Translations under genes and position numbers: made by a program
Notes under the pieces: model-generated
Database searches by the model: none
Told to the model about the DNA's origin: nothing
What the model saw: the letters and a program-made list of their open reading frames with translations, nothing else
Shown here: positions 1 through 9,814 of the stretch, piece after piece
Layout: every line of letters begins with the position of its first letter
Numbering within the stretch: position 1 is the first letter of the stretch
From: Chloroflexota bacterium
GTDB taxonomy: Bacteria > Chloroflexota > Anaerolineae > Anaerolineales > Villigracilaceae
Length of the DNA stretch: 64,000 bases
NCBI GenBank assembly: GCA_016213105.1
Contig: JACRBN010000013.1
Span: forward strand, 25,713-89,712
Direction: 5' to 3'

Positions 1-3000
1 AGGGCGCCGCGCCGCAATTGGATCATCTCGTCATTTGACATACCCAGGACCTGGGCCAGGTCGAGCGCAATATCCACGACGCGCACGGAATGGCCCTCTG
101 TCTCGTGGGCGTGTAATTCCACGGCGCGCGCCCAGCCTTCGATGGTGGCGTCGAAGGCCAGTTCCATTTGGAGGTTCGAGCGCTGCAGATCGGTGAACAA
201 ACGCGCATTCTCGATGGCAATGGTGGCCTGGTTGGCAAGCGTTTCGATGAAGTTGTCCCAATCGGGACCGTAATCCAGGATGGAATGGGCATAGAATTCC
301 AGCACGCCGACGATCTTCCCCTTGGCGATCAGGGGCGTGGCGGTGTAGGTTTTGAAGCCCTCCTCCTTGAAGATCTGCCGCCGCAGGGGTTCGTCACAAT
401 TCTGCAGGTCCCTCACCTGGAGGATCTCGCGGCGCAGGGCGGCCAGCCCCGCATAGCCCTGGCCGATCATCAGGCGCATCTGTTCGATGGCGCGGGTGCG
501 GAAGCCGGACGAGGCGGCGTATTCCAGGGTCAGGCTGTGCGGGTTGACCAGGAGAATGGCGGCGGCGTCCACTTCGGGCTGGGAGGTGACTTCGGTCAGC
601 AGCAGGCGCAGGGTCAGGCCCAGGTCGAGGCTGCCCGTGATCGCCCGATCCATTTTATGCAGAATCTGCAGTTGACTAAGCTGGGAGCTCGTCTGCTCGA
701 ACAGGCGCACGCGCTGCAGAGTGCTGCCCATGATCTCACCGACCGCGGTCAACATGCGCACCGCATCGGCATCGAAGGGCTGGCTGTGCGGGTCTTTCAT
801 GCGCATGACAACCAGCGCGCCGATGAACTCGCTTTCCGCGCGGATCGGGGCAAAGAGCGCCGGGCCGAGGCTTTCGAAATCCACCACATCCTGGAGGCGC
901 AGCGGGTCGCCCGCAAAATCATCCGTCAGGTAGGCCTGCCCCTCGCGCAGAACCTTTCCGCAGATGCCGTCTCCGATGGGGAAGCGCCGCCCCAAATTTT
1001 GAGTGAGCGCGTGTTCGGCGCGCGCCAGGATCAGGTGCTGGCGATCCGCCTCCACCAGGACGATGCCGCCCGCATGGGCGCCCATCAGGGATTCCAACTC
1101 AGCCATCACGACGGAAAGCGATTGCTGTTCGGTTTGGACGCTGCCCAGATGGTCTGAGATGTTGAAGAGCGCTTCCAATTGCCTCGTGCGCGTCCGCAGG
1201 GAGGCTTCGGCGCGCCGGCGTTCGATGTTTTCCTGCTGGATGTTTTCATACAGGCGCGCGTTGCTGAGGGCAATGGCTGCCTGTGCGCTAAAGCCGGTCA
1301 GGATTTGCAGATCGTCCTCGGTGTAGGCGTTCAACCGATAACTGAAAACCTGGATGACTCCCAGGACATTCCCCTCGGTCAACAATGGAACAACCAGCGC
1401 CGAGCGCGGGATGTCCTCCTCTTCAGGGAGCTCATCCACGGCCTGGCCGTCTCCATCGAAATGATGGACGACCTGCACAGTCTTCAGACGCGCCTGAAAA
1501 TCCGGGATGGATTCGGGGGTCTTCGTGCGGATGACCTGGCTCTGGATGCCGCTGCCCTGCGGTTCGAGCGGGATCGGTCCGTATGCCGTCACATCCACCG
1601 GACGGTCATCGTGCCAGCCTCCCGCCATGGAGATCATACCGCTGGCGGGGTCGAAGGCCGAGATGAAAAGGGTATCGCACGGCATCAACTGACGGACATT
1701 GGTATAGATCACTTCATGGATATAGCCGGCATCCAGGGAAACATTCAGGCGGTGCGTGGCCTCGTGGATCAGGCGCAACTGGCGGTTGCGGCGGGCCAGT
1801 TCAGCCTCCGCGTTTTTGCGTTCCGTGATGTCCTGGCTGGTGCCCACCGCAAGGACGGCCACCCGCTCTCCATTGCGATCTTCGAAATGCACGCGCGAAT
1901 GAACCTGCAACCAGTGAATAGAGCCGTCGCGGTGAATCACGCGGTATTCGATCTCAAAACGGCCCCCGGATTGCGGGACGAGCACTGCGCCGATGGCCAC
2001 GCGAAGGCGCGACGCATCTTCAGGATGGACACGACTCGCAACTTCCGCAGCACTGGGATGCTCACCATCCTGGTCGTAATGCCTGCGGGCGCGTTCATCC
2101 AGCGTAAAGATATGGGTAAGCAGGTCCTCCTGCCAGGAGCCCAATTCGGCGGCGTCGTATGCCAGGCGCAAACGCTCCTCACTTTCACGCAGTTTTTCAT
2201 TTGCCAGTTTGCGCTCGGTGATGTCACGGAAGTTGATGACTATGGCTTCCACGCTGGGTTCGGCAAGCAGGTTGGTGAAGGTGCTCTCGATCCACAACCA
2301 GGAGCCTCCCTTGTGACGGAAACGATATTGAAGCATGGGCGACTGGGAAGGATCCTGGATCAAACGATTCAACACCTCCAGGACCAGGGGAAGATCCTCC
2401 GGATGCGTGGAACCGTTTGGCGTAATGTCCAATGAATCATTGATGTCATAACCGAAAATCTTCCTCGCCGATGGACTGACGTAGGCGAAGCCCAGGTCAC
2501 GTCCCACCAGCACGACACCATCGGGCGCCCGCTCAATCAGGGATTTGAACCGCTTCTCGGCCCTAACGATCTTTTCCTCCGCCTGTTTCTGCTCGGTGAT
2601 GTCTTCTTTCATTGCCAGAAAATTGGTGATTTTTCCATCATCACTGAAGATAGGCGCGATGGTAGCCAATTCCCAGTAAGTCTCGCCGTCCTTCTTTCTA
2701 TTCAGGAATTCACCCTGCCAGACATCGCCAGATGTGATCGTATCCCACATTTTTTCGTATTCTTCTTGGAGGGTAAATCCCGACTTCAGGATGCGCGGAT
2801 TTTGTCCGATGGCTTCCTGCAAAGTGTAACCGGTGACTTGTGAGAACTTTGGGTTCACGTACTCGATGTTGCCCAACAAGTCGGTGATGACAATGGACGT
2901 GGGGCTTTGTTCCATTGCGCGTGAAAGCTTGCGGAGTTTGTCATCCACCTGTTTGCGCTCGGTAACATCGCGGATGATCGCACCGATGCGGTAGCCTTTC

Positions 3001-4121
3001 TCGGTTTTGATCGGGAAGGAGGCTTGTTGAATGATCTTTCGTTCGCCTGATTTTGTCTGGATGGCGGCTTCGTATGTCCTGCCAAAGTATGGCGACTGAC
3101 CGTTTTGTACCGCTGTTTGGATGTGCATTCTAAACACATCCAAATTGTCTGGAGAGCGGTTTTCAGATAGCATCATTTGAGATTGAATATCCCAGACCGC
3201 CATACCGAGCGCCTGCTCCCTGGGTATCTCATTAATTTTTTCAAGCGCATGATTCGATTCAATGACTATGCCCTGCTCATCGGCGATCATCAGCCCGTCA
3301 GTGGATTGCTCGATGAAATTGCGGAATTTTTCTTCGCTGTCCTTTAACGCTTTTTCCACCTGCTTGCGCTCGGTAATATCCAGCGCCATGGACAACATAC
3401 AGGCTTCCCCAGCCACTTCGATCAACTCCGCCGAGAATAACATGCAGGCTAATTGACCGGATTTCCGCCGCATTTGGAATTCAATCCCATGTGCCACGCC
3501 ATCGCTGCGTAACATATTGACAATTTGTTCCCGCTCTTCAGGATGTTCCCAAAGATTGAATTCACTGATGACCCGGCCAACAACCTCGGCGGAGGAGTAG
3601 CCTGTGGTCTGCTCCCAGGCTTCGTTGACTTCCACGAGTTTATTGTCGCTGATGCGCGTGATGGCGATGGAAGTTGGGCTGGAGTGAAAGACTGTGGAAA
3701 ACCGCGCCTCGCTGGCACGCATGGCCAATTGGCTCTGATGGCGCTCGATGGCATAGCGGATGGATCGCGCTCCAAAACTCCAACTAGCTTCCCCTTTTAC
3801 CAAATAATCCTGCGCGCCAGATTGGACAGCCTGCAAGGCCAGCAATTCATCACTCATACCCGACAGGACGATCATTGGGATGTTGGGAAATTCCGCATGG
3901 GCGGCTTCAAAGGTCTCCAGGCCCTGGCTATCGGGCAGGCCCAGGTCGAGCAGCACCACATCGTATGGACGCGCGCCGAGTTCCTCCAAACCCTGTCTGA
4001 GGCGCTCGGCCACCGTCACCTGAAAATCGGTCAGCAGATCGCTGCTCAGGGAATCCCGCAAGAGCAGCGCGTCGGCCGGGTTGTCTTCGACCAGCAAAAT
4101 CCTGACTAGAGTTCTATCCAT
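1..4121 (-). CDS. Receiver-PAS-GAF-HD-GYP protein, probable c-di-GMP phosphodiesterase (C-terminus outside window)
   Basis: The frame is open from ATG at 4121 to the window edge, about 1373 codons. It begins with a receiver domain (acidic pair E12-D13, acceptor D59 in VVLLDLGLP), followed by about five PAS domains (each ending in a DITERK-like coiled linker), then three GAF domains. The last visible stretch has ATIEGWARAVELHAHETEGH, which matches the start of an HD-GYP domain; the HD and GYP motifs themselves lie outside. HD-GYP proteins hydrolyse cyclic di-GMP in the cytoplasm. It is the last gene seen in a leftward operon, with only one base between the upstream gene's stop and its ATG, so translation is probably coupled. 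The phosphodiesterase call is inference because the catalytic residues are not in view. Confidence 0.85.
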   Translation of the reverse strand, partial: MDRTLVRILLVEDNPADALLLRDSLSSDLLTDFQVTVAERLRQGLEELGARPYDVVLLDLGLPDSQGLETFEAAHAEFPNIPMIVLSGMSDELLALQAVQSGAQDYLVKGEASWSFGARSIRYAIERHQSQLAMRASEARFSTVFHSSPTSIAITRISDNKLVEVNEAWEQTTGYSSAEVVGRVISEFNLWEHPEEREQIVNMLRSDGVAHGIEFQMRRKSGQLACMLFSAELIEVAGEACMLSMALDITERKQVEKALKDSEEKFRNFIEQSTDGLMIADEQGIVIESNHALEKINEIPREQALGMAVWDIQSQMMLSENRSPDNLDVFRMHIQTAVQNGQSPYFGRTYEAAIQTKSGERKIIQQASFPIKTEKGYRIGAIIRDVTERKQVDDKLRKLSRAMEQSPTSIVITDLLGNIEYVNPKFSQVTGYTLQEAIGQNPRILKSGFTLQEEYEKMWDTITSGDVWQGEFLNRKKDGETYWELATIAPIFSDDGKITNFLAMKEDITEQKQAEEKIVRAEKRFKSLIERAPDGVVLVGRDLGFAYVSPSARKIFGYDINDSLDITPNGSTHPEDLPLVLEVLNRLIQDPSQSPMLQYRFRHKGGSWLWIESTFTNLLAEPSVEAIVINFRDITERKLANEKLRESEERLRLAYDAAELGSWQEDLLTHIFTLDERARRHYDQDGEHPSAAEVASRVHPEDASRLRVAIGAVLVPQSGGRFEIEYRVIHRDGSIHWLQVHSRVHFEDRNGERVAVLAVGTSQDITERKNAEAELARRNRQLRLIHEATHRLNVSLDAGYIHEVIYTNVRQLMPCDTLFISAFDPASGMISMAGGWHDDRPVDVTAYGPIPLEPQGSGIQSQVIRTKTPESIPDFQARLKTVQVVHHFDGDGQAVDELPEEEDIPRSALVVPLLTEGNVLGVIQVFSYRLNAYTEDDLQILTGFSAQAAIALSNARLYENIQQENIERRRAEASLRTRTRQLEALFNISDHLGSVQTEQQSLSVVMAELESLMGAHAGGIVLVEADRQHLILARAEHALTQNLGRRFPIGDGICGKVLREGQAYLTDDFAGDPLRLQDVVDFESLGPALFAPIRAESEFIGALVVMRMKDPHSQPFDADAVRMLTAVGEIMGSTLQRVRLFEQTSSQLSQLQILHKMDRAITGSLDLGLTLRLLLTEVTSQPEVDAAAILLVNPHSLTLEYAASSGFRTRAIEQMRLMIGQGYAGLAALRREILQVRDLQNCDEPLRRQIFKEEGFKTYTATPLIAKGKIVGVLEFYAHSILDYGPDWDNFIETLANQATIAIENARLFTDLQRSNLQMELAFDATIEGWARAVELHAHETEGHSVRVVDIALDLAQVLGMSNDEMIQLRRGA

Positions 4122-4122
4122 T

Positions 4123-4572
4123 TCAGCCCTCCAAAGGCAGCGCCACCACGCTGAACCAAAACTCCTGGATCGATTGCACGGCTTTGAAGAAATTTTCGAA
4201 CCCGACCGGTTTGATCACGTAGCAGTTGGCATGCAGGTCATAGGCGCTCAGGATGTCCTCATCCGCGCTGGAGGTGGTCAGGATGACGACCGGGATTGAT
4301 TTCAACTGCGGGTCGGCTTTGATCTCGGCCAGCACCTCGCGTCCGTTTTTGCGCGGCAGGTTCAGGTCGAGCAGGATCAAGTCCGGGCGGGGAACCGCTG
4401 AGAAGGAACCCTGGCGGCGCAGGAATTCCAGCGCCCGAACTCCATCCTCCACCACATGAAGTGTGTTCAGCAGTTTGGCGTCTTCGAATGCTTCGCGCGT
4501 GATGACCACGTCAGTCGGACTATCCTCCACGAGCAGGATCTCGATCGGTCTGGGAAGGGGTTTGACGGTCAT
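4123..4572 (-). CDS. Single-domain response regulator, Rcp1-like
   Basis: A 149-residue stand-alone receiver. It shows the acidic pocket (LLVEDSPTD), phospho-acceptor D69 in LILLDLNLP, the conserved Thr in VVILTTS, and the Lys in YVIKP. There is no output domain. The size and the [12 protein letters not shown] stretch fit the Rcp1 subfamily, which usually takes phosphate from phytochrome-type or PAS-rich kinases carrying a HisKA box like the one next door. An AGGAGA ribosome site overlaps the end of the kinase gene, whose stop lies 3 bases upstream. The genetic context makes the neighbouring kinase the likely phosphodonor. Confidence 0.9.
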   Translation of the reverse strand: MTVKPLPRPIEILLVEDSPTDVVITREAFEDAKLLNTLHVVEDGVRALEFLRRQGSFSAVPRPDLILLDLNLPRKNGREVLAEIKADPQLKSIPVVILTTSSADEDILSAYDLHANCYVIKPVGFENFFKAVQSIQEFWFSVVALPLEG

Positions 4573-4575
4573 GGA

Positions 4576-7500
4576 TTATCTCCTGTGTGGAATTGTAAAA
4601 TGGAAGGTGGCGCCCTGCCCGGGCGTGGACTCGATCCAGATGCGGCCCCCATGCCGTTCGACGATCTTTTTGCAAATGGACAGTCCGATGCCCGTGCCGG
4701 GATATTCGCGGCGGGTGTGCAGGCGCTGGAAGACCAGGAAGATGCGCTCGTAATACTGTGGCTCGATGCCGATGCCGTTGTCGCTGACCGAGAATTGCCA
4801 GGCATTCCCGAGGTCGCGCGCCTCCACGTGGATGTTGGGGGTGTCCTGGCCGCGGAACTTGATGGCGTTGCCGATCAGGTTTTGGAACAACTGGGTCAAC
4901 TGGGTCGCGTCCGCTTCGAGGGTGGGCAGGCTTCCGTTCGTGACGACCGCTCCGCTTTCGAAGATGGCGGCGCCCAAATTGCGCAGCGCAGATTGCAAGG
5001 CCGCATTGGCGTCTGTCTCACGAATGGGACTGCCGCGCCGCTCCACGCGCGAGTAGGCCAGCAGATCGTTGATCAGGGTCTGCATGCGGGTGGCGCCTTC
5101 CACGGCCAGGCCGATGTACTCGTCGGCGCGGCCATCGAGTTGATCCTTGTAGCGTTGCTGCAATAGTTGTACCATGCCCGCCACGGCGCGCAAAGGTTCC
5201 TGCAGATCATGCGAGGCCACGTAGGCAAATTGTTCCAGTTCGGTGTTGGAGCGTTTCAATTCATCCAGGGTTTTGAGGAGTTGTTCCTCGGCCACCCGGC
5301 GTTCGGTGATGTCGAAAAAGGTCACAATAACCTGCTGAAGGTTGCCTTCCAAATCCTGCACCCGATAGGCGTCGCATTGCACCCAGGTCGGAAATCCCCG
5401 CGCGGGATGGATAATTCCAAGCACGAGGTTGCGGACAGGTTGGTTTTCGGCCAGCGCGAGGTTTACTGGATATTCATCCAGCGGCACCGGTGTTCCATCT
5501 TCGTGAACAAAATGCCAGGCCGGGTCGATTGCGGTTTTCCCCAACATTTGATCCTGCGAGAGGCCCAGCAGTTGCGACGCCATCGCATTGGAAAGGAGGA
5601 TGCTGGTATCGGGCCTGTGCGCCACCATCCCAACCTGCATGTTCTGAACCAGGGTGCGGTATTTGTTCTCGCTTTCATACAATGCCTGTTCCGCCTGCTT
5701 GCGCTTGGTGATGTCCACGGCCAGGGTCAAAATGTGCGGCTCGCCGTTGATTTCGATGATCGAGGCGGATGTCAGGCAGTACATCTCGCCGCTGCGGGTC
5801 AGAATGGGCGTTTCGTAATCCCTGACTTCTCCTTTGGCGCGCAGTTCTTTGATCAAAGACTGGTGAACCTCGGGGCTTTGCCAAAGATTAAGTTCTTCCG
5901 CTGTTTTTCCGATCACTTCCGCCTCGGAATAGCCGGTAAAGCGCTCAAAACTCTTATTGATGGAAACAAACCCGCCGCCTTTCAGCCGCGAAATGCTGAT
6001 GGCAATCGGGCTGGTGTTGAATGCCTGCCTGAATTTTTCCTCGCTGGCGCGCACGGCATCCTCGGCGCGCTTGCGCACGGTGATGTCAACACCAATGCCG
6101 GCAATACCTGCACTGTTTCCCTGAGCATCGCGTAACAGGGTGTTGCTCCAGTCGATCAGTCGCCGTTCACCGTTGCGTGTCAAAATCTCATTCTGATAAT
6201 ACAACGGTACGGCGCCCTCTTTAATGCCCTCTAAAAGAACGCGCCGCACTTCGGCTTCAGTGGGGATCAAGAGTTCGAACCAGTTCCGTCCCAGCACTTC
6301 TTCAAGCTGCCAGCCGGTGAGTTTCAGAAGGTAATTATTGGCAAAAATGATGTTCCCATGGACGTCCAGCATTGCGCTGATGAGGTTGACATTCTCCATA
6401 ATGTCGCGAAAACGCCGCTCGCTTTCGCGCAGCGCCGTTTCAACCTGTTTACGCTCGGTGATGTCAATGCAGAGGCCGGTCATACGTTGAGCCTCACCGC
6501 GCTCGTTGTAAGTGATGTCGCCCCAGGCGCCGATCCAACGGGTTTCGTCGGAAGGCGTGACGATGCGATATTCATTGAAAAGCGGCACGTGGTTACGGAT
6601 GGCTTGATCGATGCGCTGTTCTGCGCCTTGAACATCATCGGGATGCAAGGCGCCGCGCCAGGTGTCGAAAGTGGCGTCTGTCCTGGCGGGATCCAATCCG
6701 AAGAGATGGAAAAATTCGGGCGACCAATTTAATTTGCCTGTCGCCAGATCCCAATCCCATATCCCCGCGCCAGCCAACCTTTGCGCAAGCGCCAGGCGGT
6801 CGTTGACTTGAATCAGGGTGTCTTCTGCCTGTTTGCGCTCGGTAATGTCGCGCCCGTAGACCGTCACGCCGCGTATTTCATCGGCAGCTTCACGAATGGG
6901 GCTAAAGTGATATTCGATGTAATGGGGCGACTCGCGGAAGTGGGTCTGCATTTCAAATGTAAAACTCTCCCCCCGCAAGGCGCGGTCATACAGTCCCTGC
7001 CATTCGGCGTTTACTTCCACCGGGAAACCGGGCGGCAATACGCTTTCGCCCATTTCCAGTCTGCGTCCGAGCGCGGCGCTGGTATTGCGGTGGAATTCCC
7101 GGTTGCCCACGATCAACCCGTACTGATGATCCACGGCCCAGATGCTTCCATCCGTATTCTCGATCAATGTGCTTAGGTTGGTTTCGCTTTCGCGCAATTT
7201 TTCGTCCATCCGCTTGCGCTCGGTGATGTCAATGGAAATCCCTTCCATCGCCACGAGAGTCCCGTCCTCGGTGTAGATGGGAACGTTTCGCTGTTCGGTC
7301 CAGAGCATCGAGCCGTCTTTGCGGATCCAGCGCAGTACAAGCGGCTTGCGGATTGCATCCCCGCCCTGGATTGTCTCCGCAAGGAGATGTTGGTCATCGG
7401 GATGCACCAATTTGTATCCCAGCTCCGGGTCGGCGTAATGCTCTTCGGGCGAGTAGCCGGTAAGGGTCATTGCCGCCGGGCTGACATAAGAGAAGCCGCG

Positions 7501-9717
7501 TTTGGGGCTGAGTTCGTAGCGGTAGATCAAATCCTGGGCATTCTCGGCCAGGCGGCGGAAGCGCTCTTCGCTCTCGTGCAATGCCTGTTCCGCCCGCTTG
7601 CGCTCGGTGATGTCGCGGACGATATTCAGAATGTGCGGCTCGCCATTTAATTCGATGATGACAGCCGAGATCAAGCCGTAAATCTCACCGTCCTGCGCCA
7701 GGAAAGGCGCTTCATAATTTCGGACTTCGCCTGTTGCCTTTAGCCCCTCGACCACATTCCTGCGGTCTTCGGGATTTTTCCAGATATTGATTTCCGTGGA
7801 TGTCTTTCCGATGGCCTGCTCGCGGGTATAGCCTGAAATTTGCTCAAAACCTTTGTTGACCGAGACGAACATGCCGTCGGACAGGCGCGTAATGGCAACC
7901 GAATCCGGGCTGGTATCGAACGCCAGCCTGAATTTTTCCTCGCTCAAGCGCAGGGCATCCAGCGTCAGCACCTGTGTCTTGTAATAGCGCAGGCGCTGCT
8001 GCCGCCAGATCAGGATCAGCCCCGCGCCGGCTACCAGGGTCAGCGCGCCGAATAAAAAGAACATCTGCCACAGGCGCTCCCGTAACGGGGCGTAGACTTC
8101 GGCGGTATCCATCTTGGACACCAGGAACCAGAGCGACTCCGGCACGGGGCGAATATCGGCGATCACTTGTTGGCCGCGATAATCCAGGCCTTCCACAATA
8201 CCCGTCTGCCCCAGGGCGGCTTTCACGGCAGGGAGTTGAGCATCCGCAAGGGGAAAACGCAGGTTCAATGCGGCATCCGCTTCGAAGCGCAACGGATTCA
8301 GGAACAGAACATCCCCCCCATCCCGCCGAATGAGCAGAGTCTCGGCGCTTTCGCGCGGGGAGGGCCAGTTTTCGAGGAAGGGATACAGGTACGTTAGCGG
8401 ATTGATGCTCAAGGCGATCAACCCGACTACTTGACCGCCCGCGTTCCTGTCCACGATTGGGACGAGCAGGCCCATGTACATGTTTTCATCTCCCTCGCTG
8501 CGATAAAAATCCACCATTATGACCTGACCGGCATCCAATGCCTCGGGGATGTGCGCAATCACTTCCGGGGAGGTGGGCGGTAAATCGAGGGGATCGGAAA
8601 GCTGCGTGACGCCCTGTACGTCCAACAAACGCACACGGTCATATTCGGGATAGCTGCGGTAACTTATCAACCAATCCTGGAGTTGGGCTTTCGTTTCAAG
8701 GTCGGCGGGATTTTCGAAAAAACGTCCAATCAATGCAGCCAGGACAGGGTTTTCATAAAGGACTTCGGCATCCGCCAGCCGTTCCCCACGCCAATCCACC
8801 AGTTCGTTCACCTTCAACTCTGCGATGGCCGAGATCTCAGATTCCACCTGGGCGCGGAATTGTCTTTCATAGTTCCGGTAGGCCAGATATCCGCTGGCGG
8901 CCAGTCCGCTGACGAACAGGATGAAAATTAAAACCAGGACAGCCAGCGAGCCTTTTTCCTCCGGCTTGAGATCGGTCAGGCGTGACCCGCTTTCCTGTGA
9001 AGGGGCGAGTTTCAGAAACTGGAAGCGGAAGATGGCCAGCGCATAACACACGGCGCTAAACCCGATCCCGGGAACAAAGAGGTTGAAGCGAAGTTCGGGC
9101 AGGAAATTGAAGACCCCTGACAGCGCCAACCCCAGGGCGGTCAGTGCTCCCAGCGAAACCAGCAGCGCCTGGCCAAGCAGCAGCTTCGGTTTGCGCCAGG
9201 CCGCCACCACCAACACCCCCGCTCCCACCGCCAACAGGAGGGTGCTGTAAAAAGTATGCACCAGGTACCAAAAGGCAGGGATGCGGGCCCTGGTATCGGC
9301 GATCCAGAACAGGCCGATTTTCTCGAACGCCACATCCTGCACCAACCACAGGCCGTGCAGGCTGCCGGTAATCATTACCACCTGTGTGATAAGCGGAATG
9401 GCAAACAGTGCAGCCCGTACCAGTTTGGAAAGCCAGTCGCCGCGCCCGCTGTATTCCAGCGCAAAGAACAGCCAGAAGACCGGGATGACCGCCGCAAACG
9501 GCACGCGCAGGCTGAACCAGAGCGCCGCCTGCGTCTCCGTGCCCACCAGCATGGTGCCGATCTCCGTCAACGCCAGCAGGCTTTCGGCCAGCACCATATA
9601 TGCATACGAACGCGCCCCCGTCACATGTGTTTGCCGCCAGGCATACCAGGCCAGGAAGCCGGTCAACCCGCAGGTCAACAGGATGGAACAAAAGTACAGG
9701 ATGGTTTGCCAGCTCAT
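4576..9717 (-). CDS. Giant membrane histidine kinase: 7TM sensor, extracytoplasmic domain, seven PAS, HisKA-HATPase
   Basis: 1713 residues. Residues 1-235 hold about seven hydrophobic segments resembling the histidine-kinase N-terminal 7TM domain. A further membrane segment lies near 258-280, a probable dCache-like extracytoplasmic region spans about 281-550, and another membrane segment follows near 551-573. Seven PAS domains follow (about 590-1480). The kinase core has an H-box, FAYVASHDLQEPLRAV, with H1503 as predicted phospho-acceptor. Its ATPase domain shows NLIGNAIKF, DNGIGI and GTGIGL. There is no attached receiver; the next gene supplies one. PAS 1 and PAS 6 are close relatives, which points to internal duplication. 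The start is backed by a GGAGAG site before ATG. The ligand cannot be told from the sequence. Confidence 0.93.
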   Translation of the reverse strand: MSWQTILYFCSILLTCGLTGFLAWYAWRQTHVTGARSYAYMVLAESLLALTEIGTMLVGTETQAALWFSLRVPFAAVIPVFWLFFALEYSGRGDWLSKLVRAALFAIPLITQVVMITGSLHGLWLVQDVAFEKIGLFWIADTRARIPAFWYLVHTFYSTLLLAVGAGVLVVAAWRKPKLLLGQALLVSLGALTALGLALSGVFNFLPELRFNLFVPGIGFSAVCYALAIFRFQFLKLAPSQESGSRLTDLKPEEKGSLAVLVLIFILFVSGLAASGYLAYRNYERQFRAQVESEISAIAELKVNELVDWRGERLADAEVLYENPVLAALIGRFFENPADLETKAQLQDWLISYRSYPEYDRVRLLDVQGVTQLSDPLDLPPTSPEVIAHIPEALDAGQVIMVDFYRSEGDENMYMGLLVPIVDRNAGGQVVGLIALSINPLTYLYPFLENWPSPRESAETLLIRRDGGDVLFLNPLRFEADAALNLRFPLADAQLPAVKAALGQTGIVEGLDYRGQQVIADIRPVPESLWFLVSKMDTAEVYAPLRERLWQMFFLFGALTLVAGAGLILIWRQQRLRYYKTQVLTLDALRLSEEKFRLAFDTSPDSVAITRLSDGMFVSVNKGFEQISGYTREQAIGKTSTEINIWKNPEDRRNVVEGLKATGEVRNYEAPFLAQDGEIYGLISAVIIELNGEPHILNIVRDITERKRAEQALHESEERFRRLAENAQDLIYRYELSPKRGFSYVSPAAMTLTGYSPEEHYADPELGYKLVHPDDQHLLAETIQGGDAIRKPLVLRWIRKDGSMLWTEQRNVPIYTEDGTLVAMEGISIDITERKRMDEKLRESETNLSTLIENTDGSIWAVDHQYGLIVGNREFHRNTSAALGRRLEMGESVLPPGFPVEVNAEWQGLYDRALRGESFTFEMQTHFRESPHYIEYHFSPIREAADEIRGVTVYGRDITERKQAEDTLIQVNDRLALAQRLAGAGIWDWDLATGKLNWSPEFFHLFGLDPARTDATFDTWRGALHPDDVQGAEQRIDQAIRNHVPLFNEYRIVTPSDETRWIGAWGDITYNERGEAQRMTGLCIDITERKQVETALRESERRFRDIMENVNLISAMLDVHGNIIFANNYLLKLTGWQLEEVLGRNWFELLIPTEAEVRRVLLEGIKEGAVPLYYQNEILTRNGERRLIDWSNTLLRDAQGNSAGIAGIGVDITVRKRAEDAVRASEEKFRQAFNTSPIAISISRLKGGGFVSINKSFERFTGYSEAEVIGKTAEELNLWQSPEVHQSLIKELRAKGEVRDYETPILTRSGEMYCLTSASIIEINGEPHILTLAVDITKRKQAEQALYESENKYRTLVQNMQVGMVAHRPDTSILLSNAMASQLLGLSQDQMLGKTAIDPAWHFVHEDGTPVPLDEYPVNLALAENQPVRNLVLGIIHPARGFPTWVQCDAYRVQDLEGNLQQVIVTFFDITERRVAEEQLLKTLDELKRSNTELEQFAYVASHDLQEPLRAVAGMVQLLQQRYKDQLDGRADEYIGLAVEGATRMQTLINDLLAYSRVERRGSPIRETDANAALQSALRNLGAAIFESGAVVTNGSLPTLEADATQLTQLFQNLIGNAIKFRGQDTPNIHVEARDLGNAWQFSVSDNGIGIEPQYYERIFLVFQRLHTRREYPGTGIGLSICKKIVERHGGRIWIESTPGQGATFHFTIPHRR

Positions 9718-9814
9718 GATTTACTCTCCAGTTGGGTGGATGGAAATCCGCCCAACGCGGCCTTTACCCGGAAAACCTGGGCGGTTTTTTCCCTGAAGGC
9801 GGGGTGATCATCCA

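Noticed and set aside
168..2435. Long plus-strand open frames (329 and 418 codons)
   Set aside because: They lie opposite the receiver-PAS-GAF-HD-GYP gene, have no recognisable domains and read as low-complexity shadows of the GC-rich coding strand.
9745..9790. Possible plus-strand terminator (CCGCCCA ... TGGGCGG then T-run) between the kinase and cyclase genes
   Set aside because: No rightward gene ends here, the loop is 23 bases, and in the leftward direction no T-run follows.
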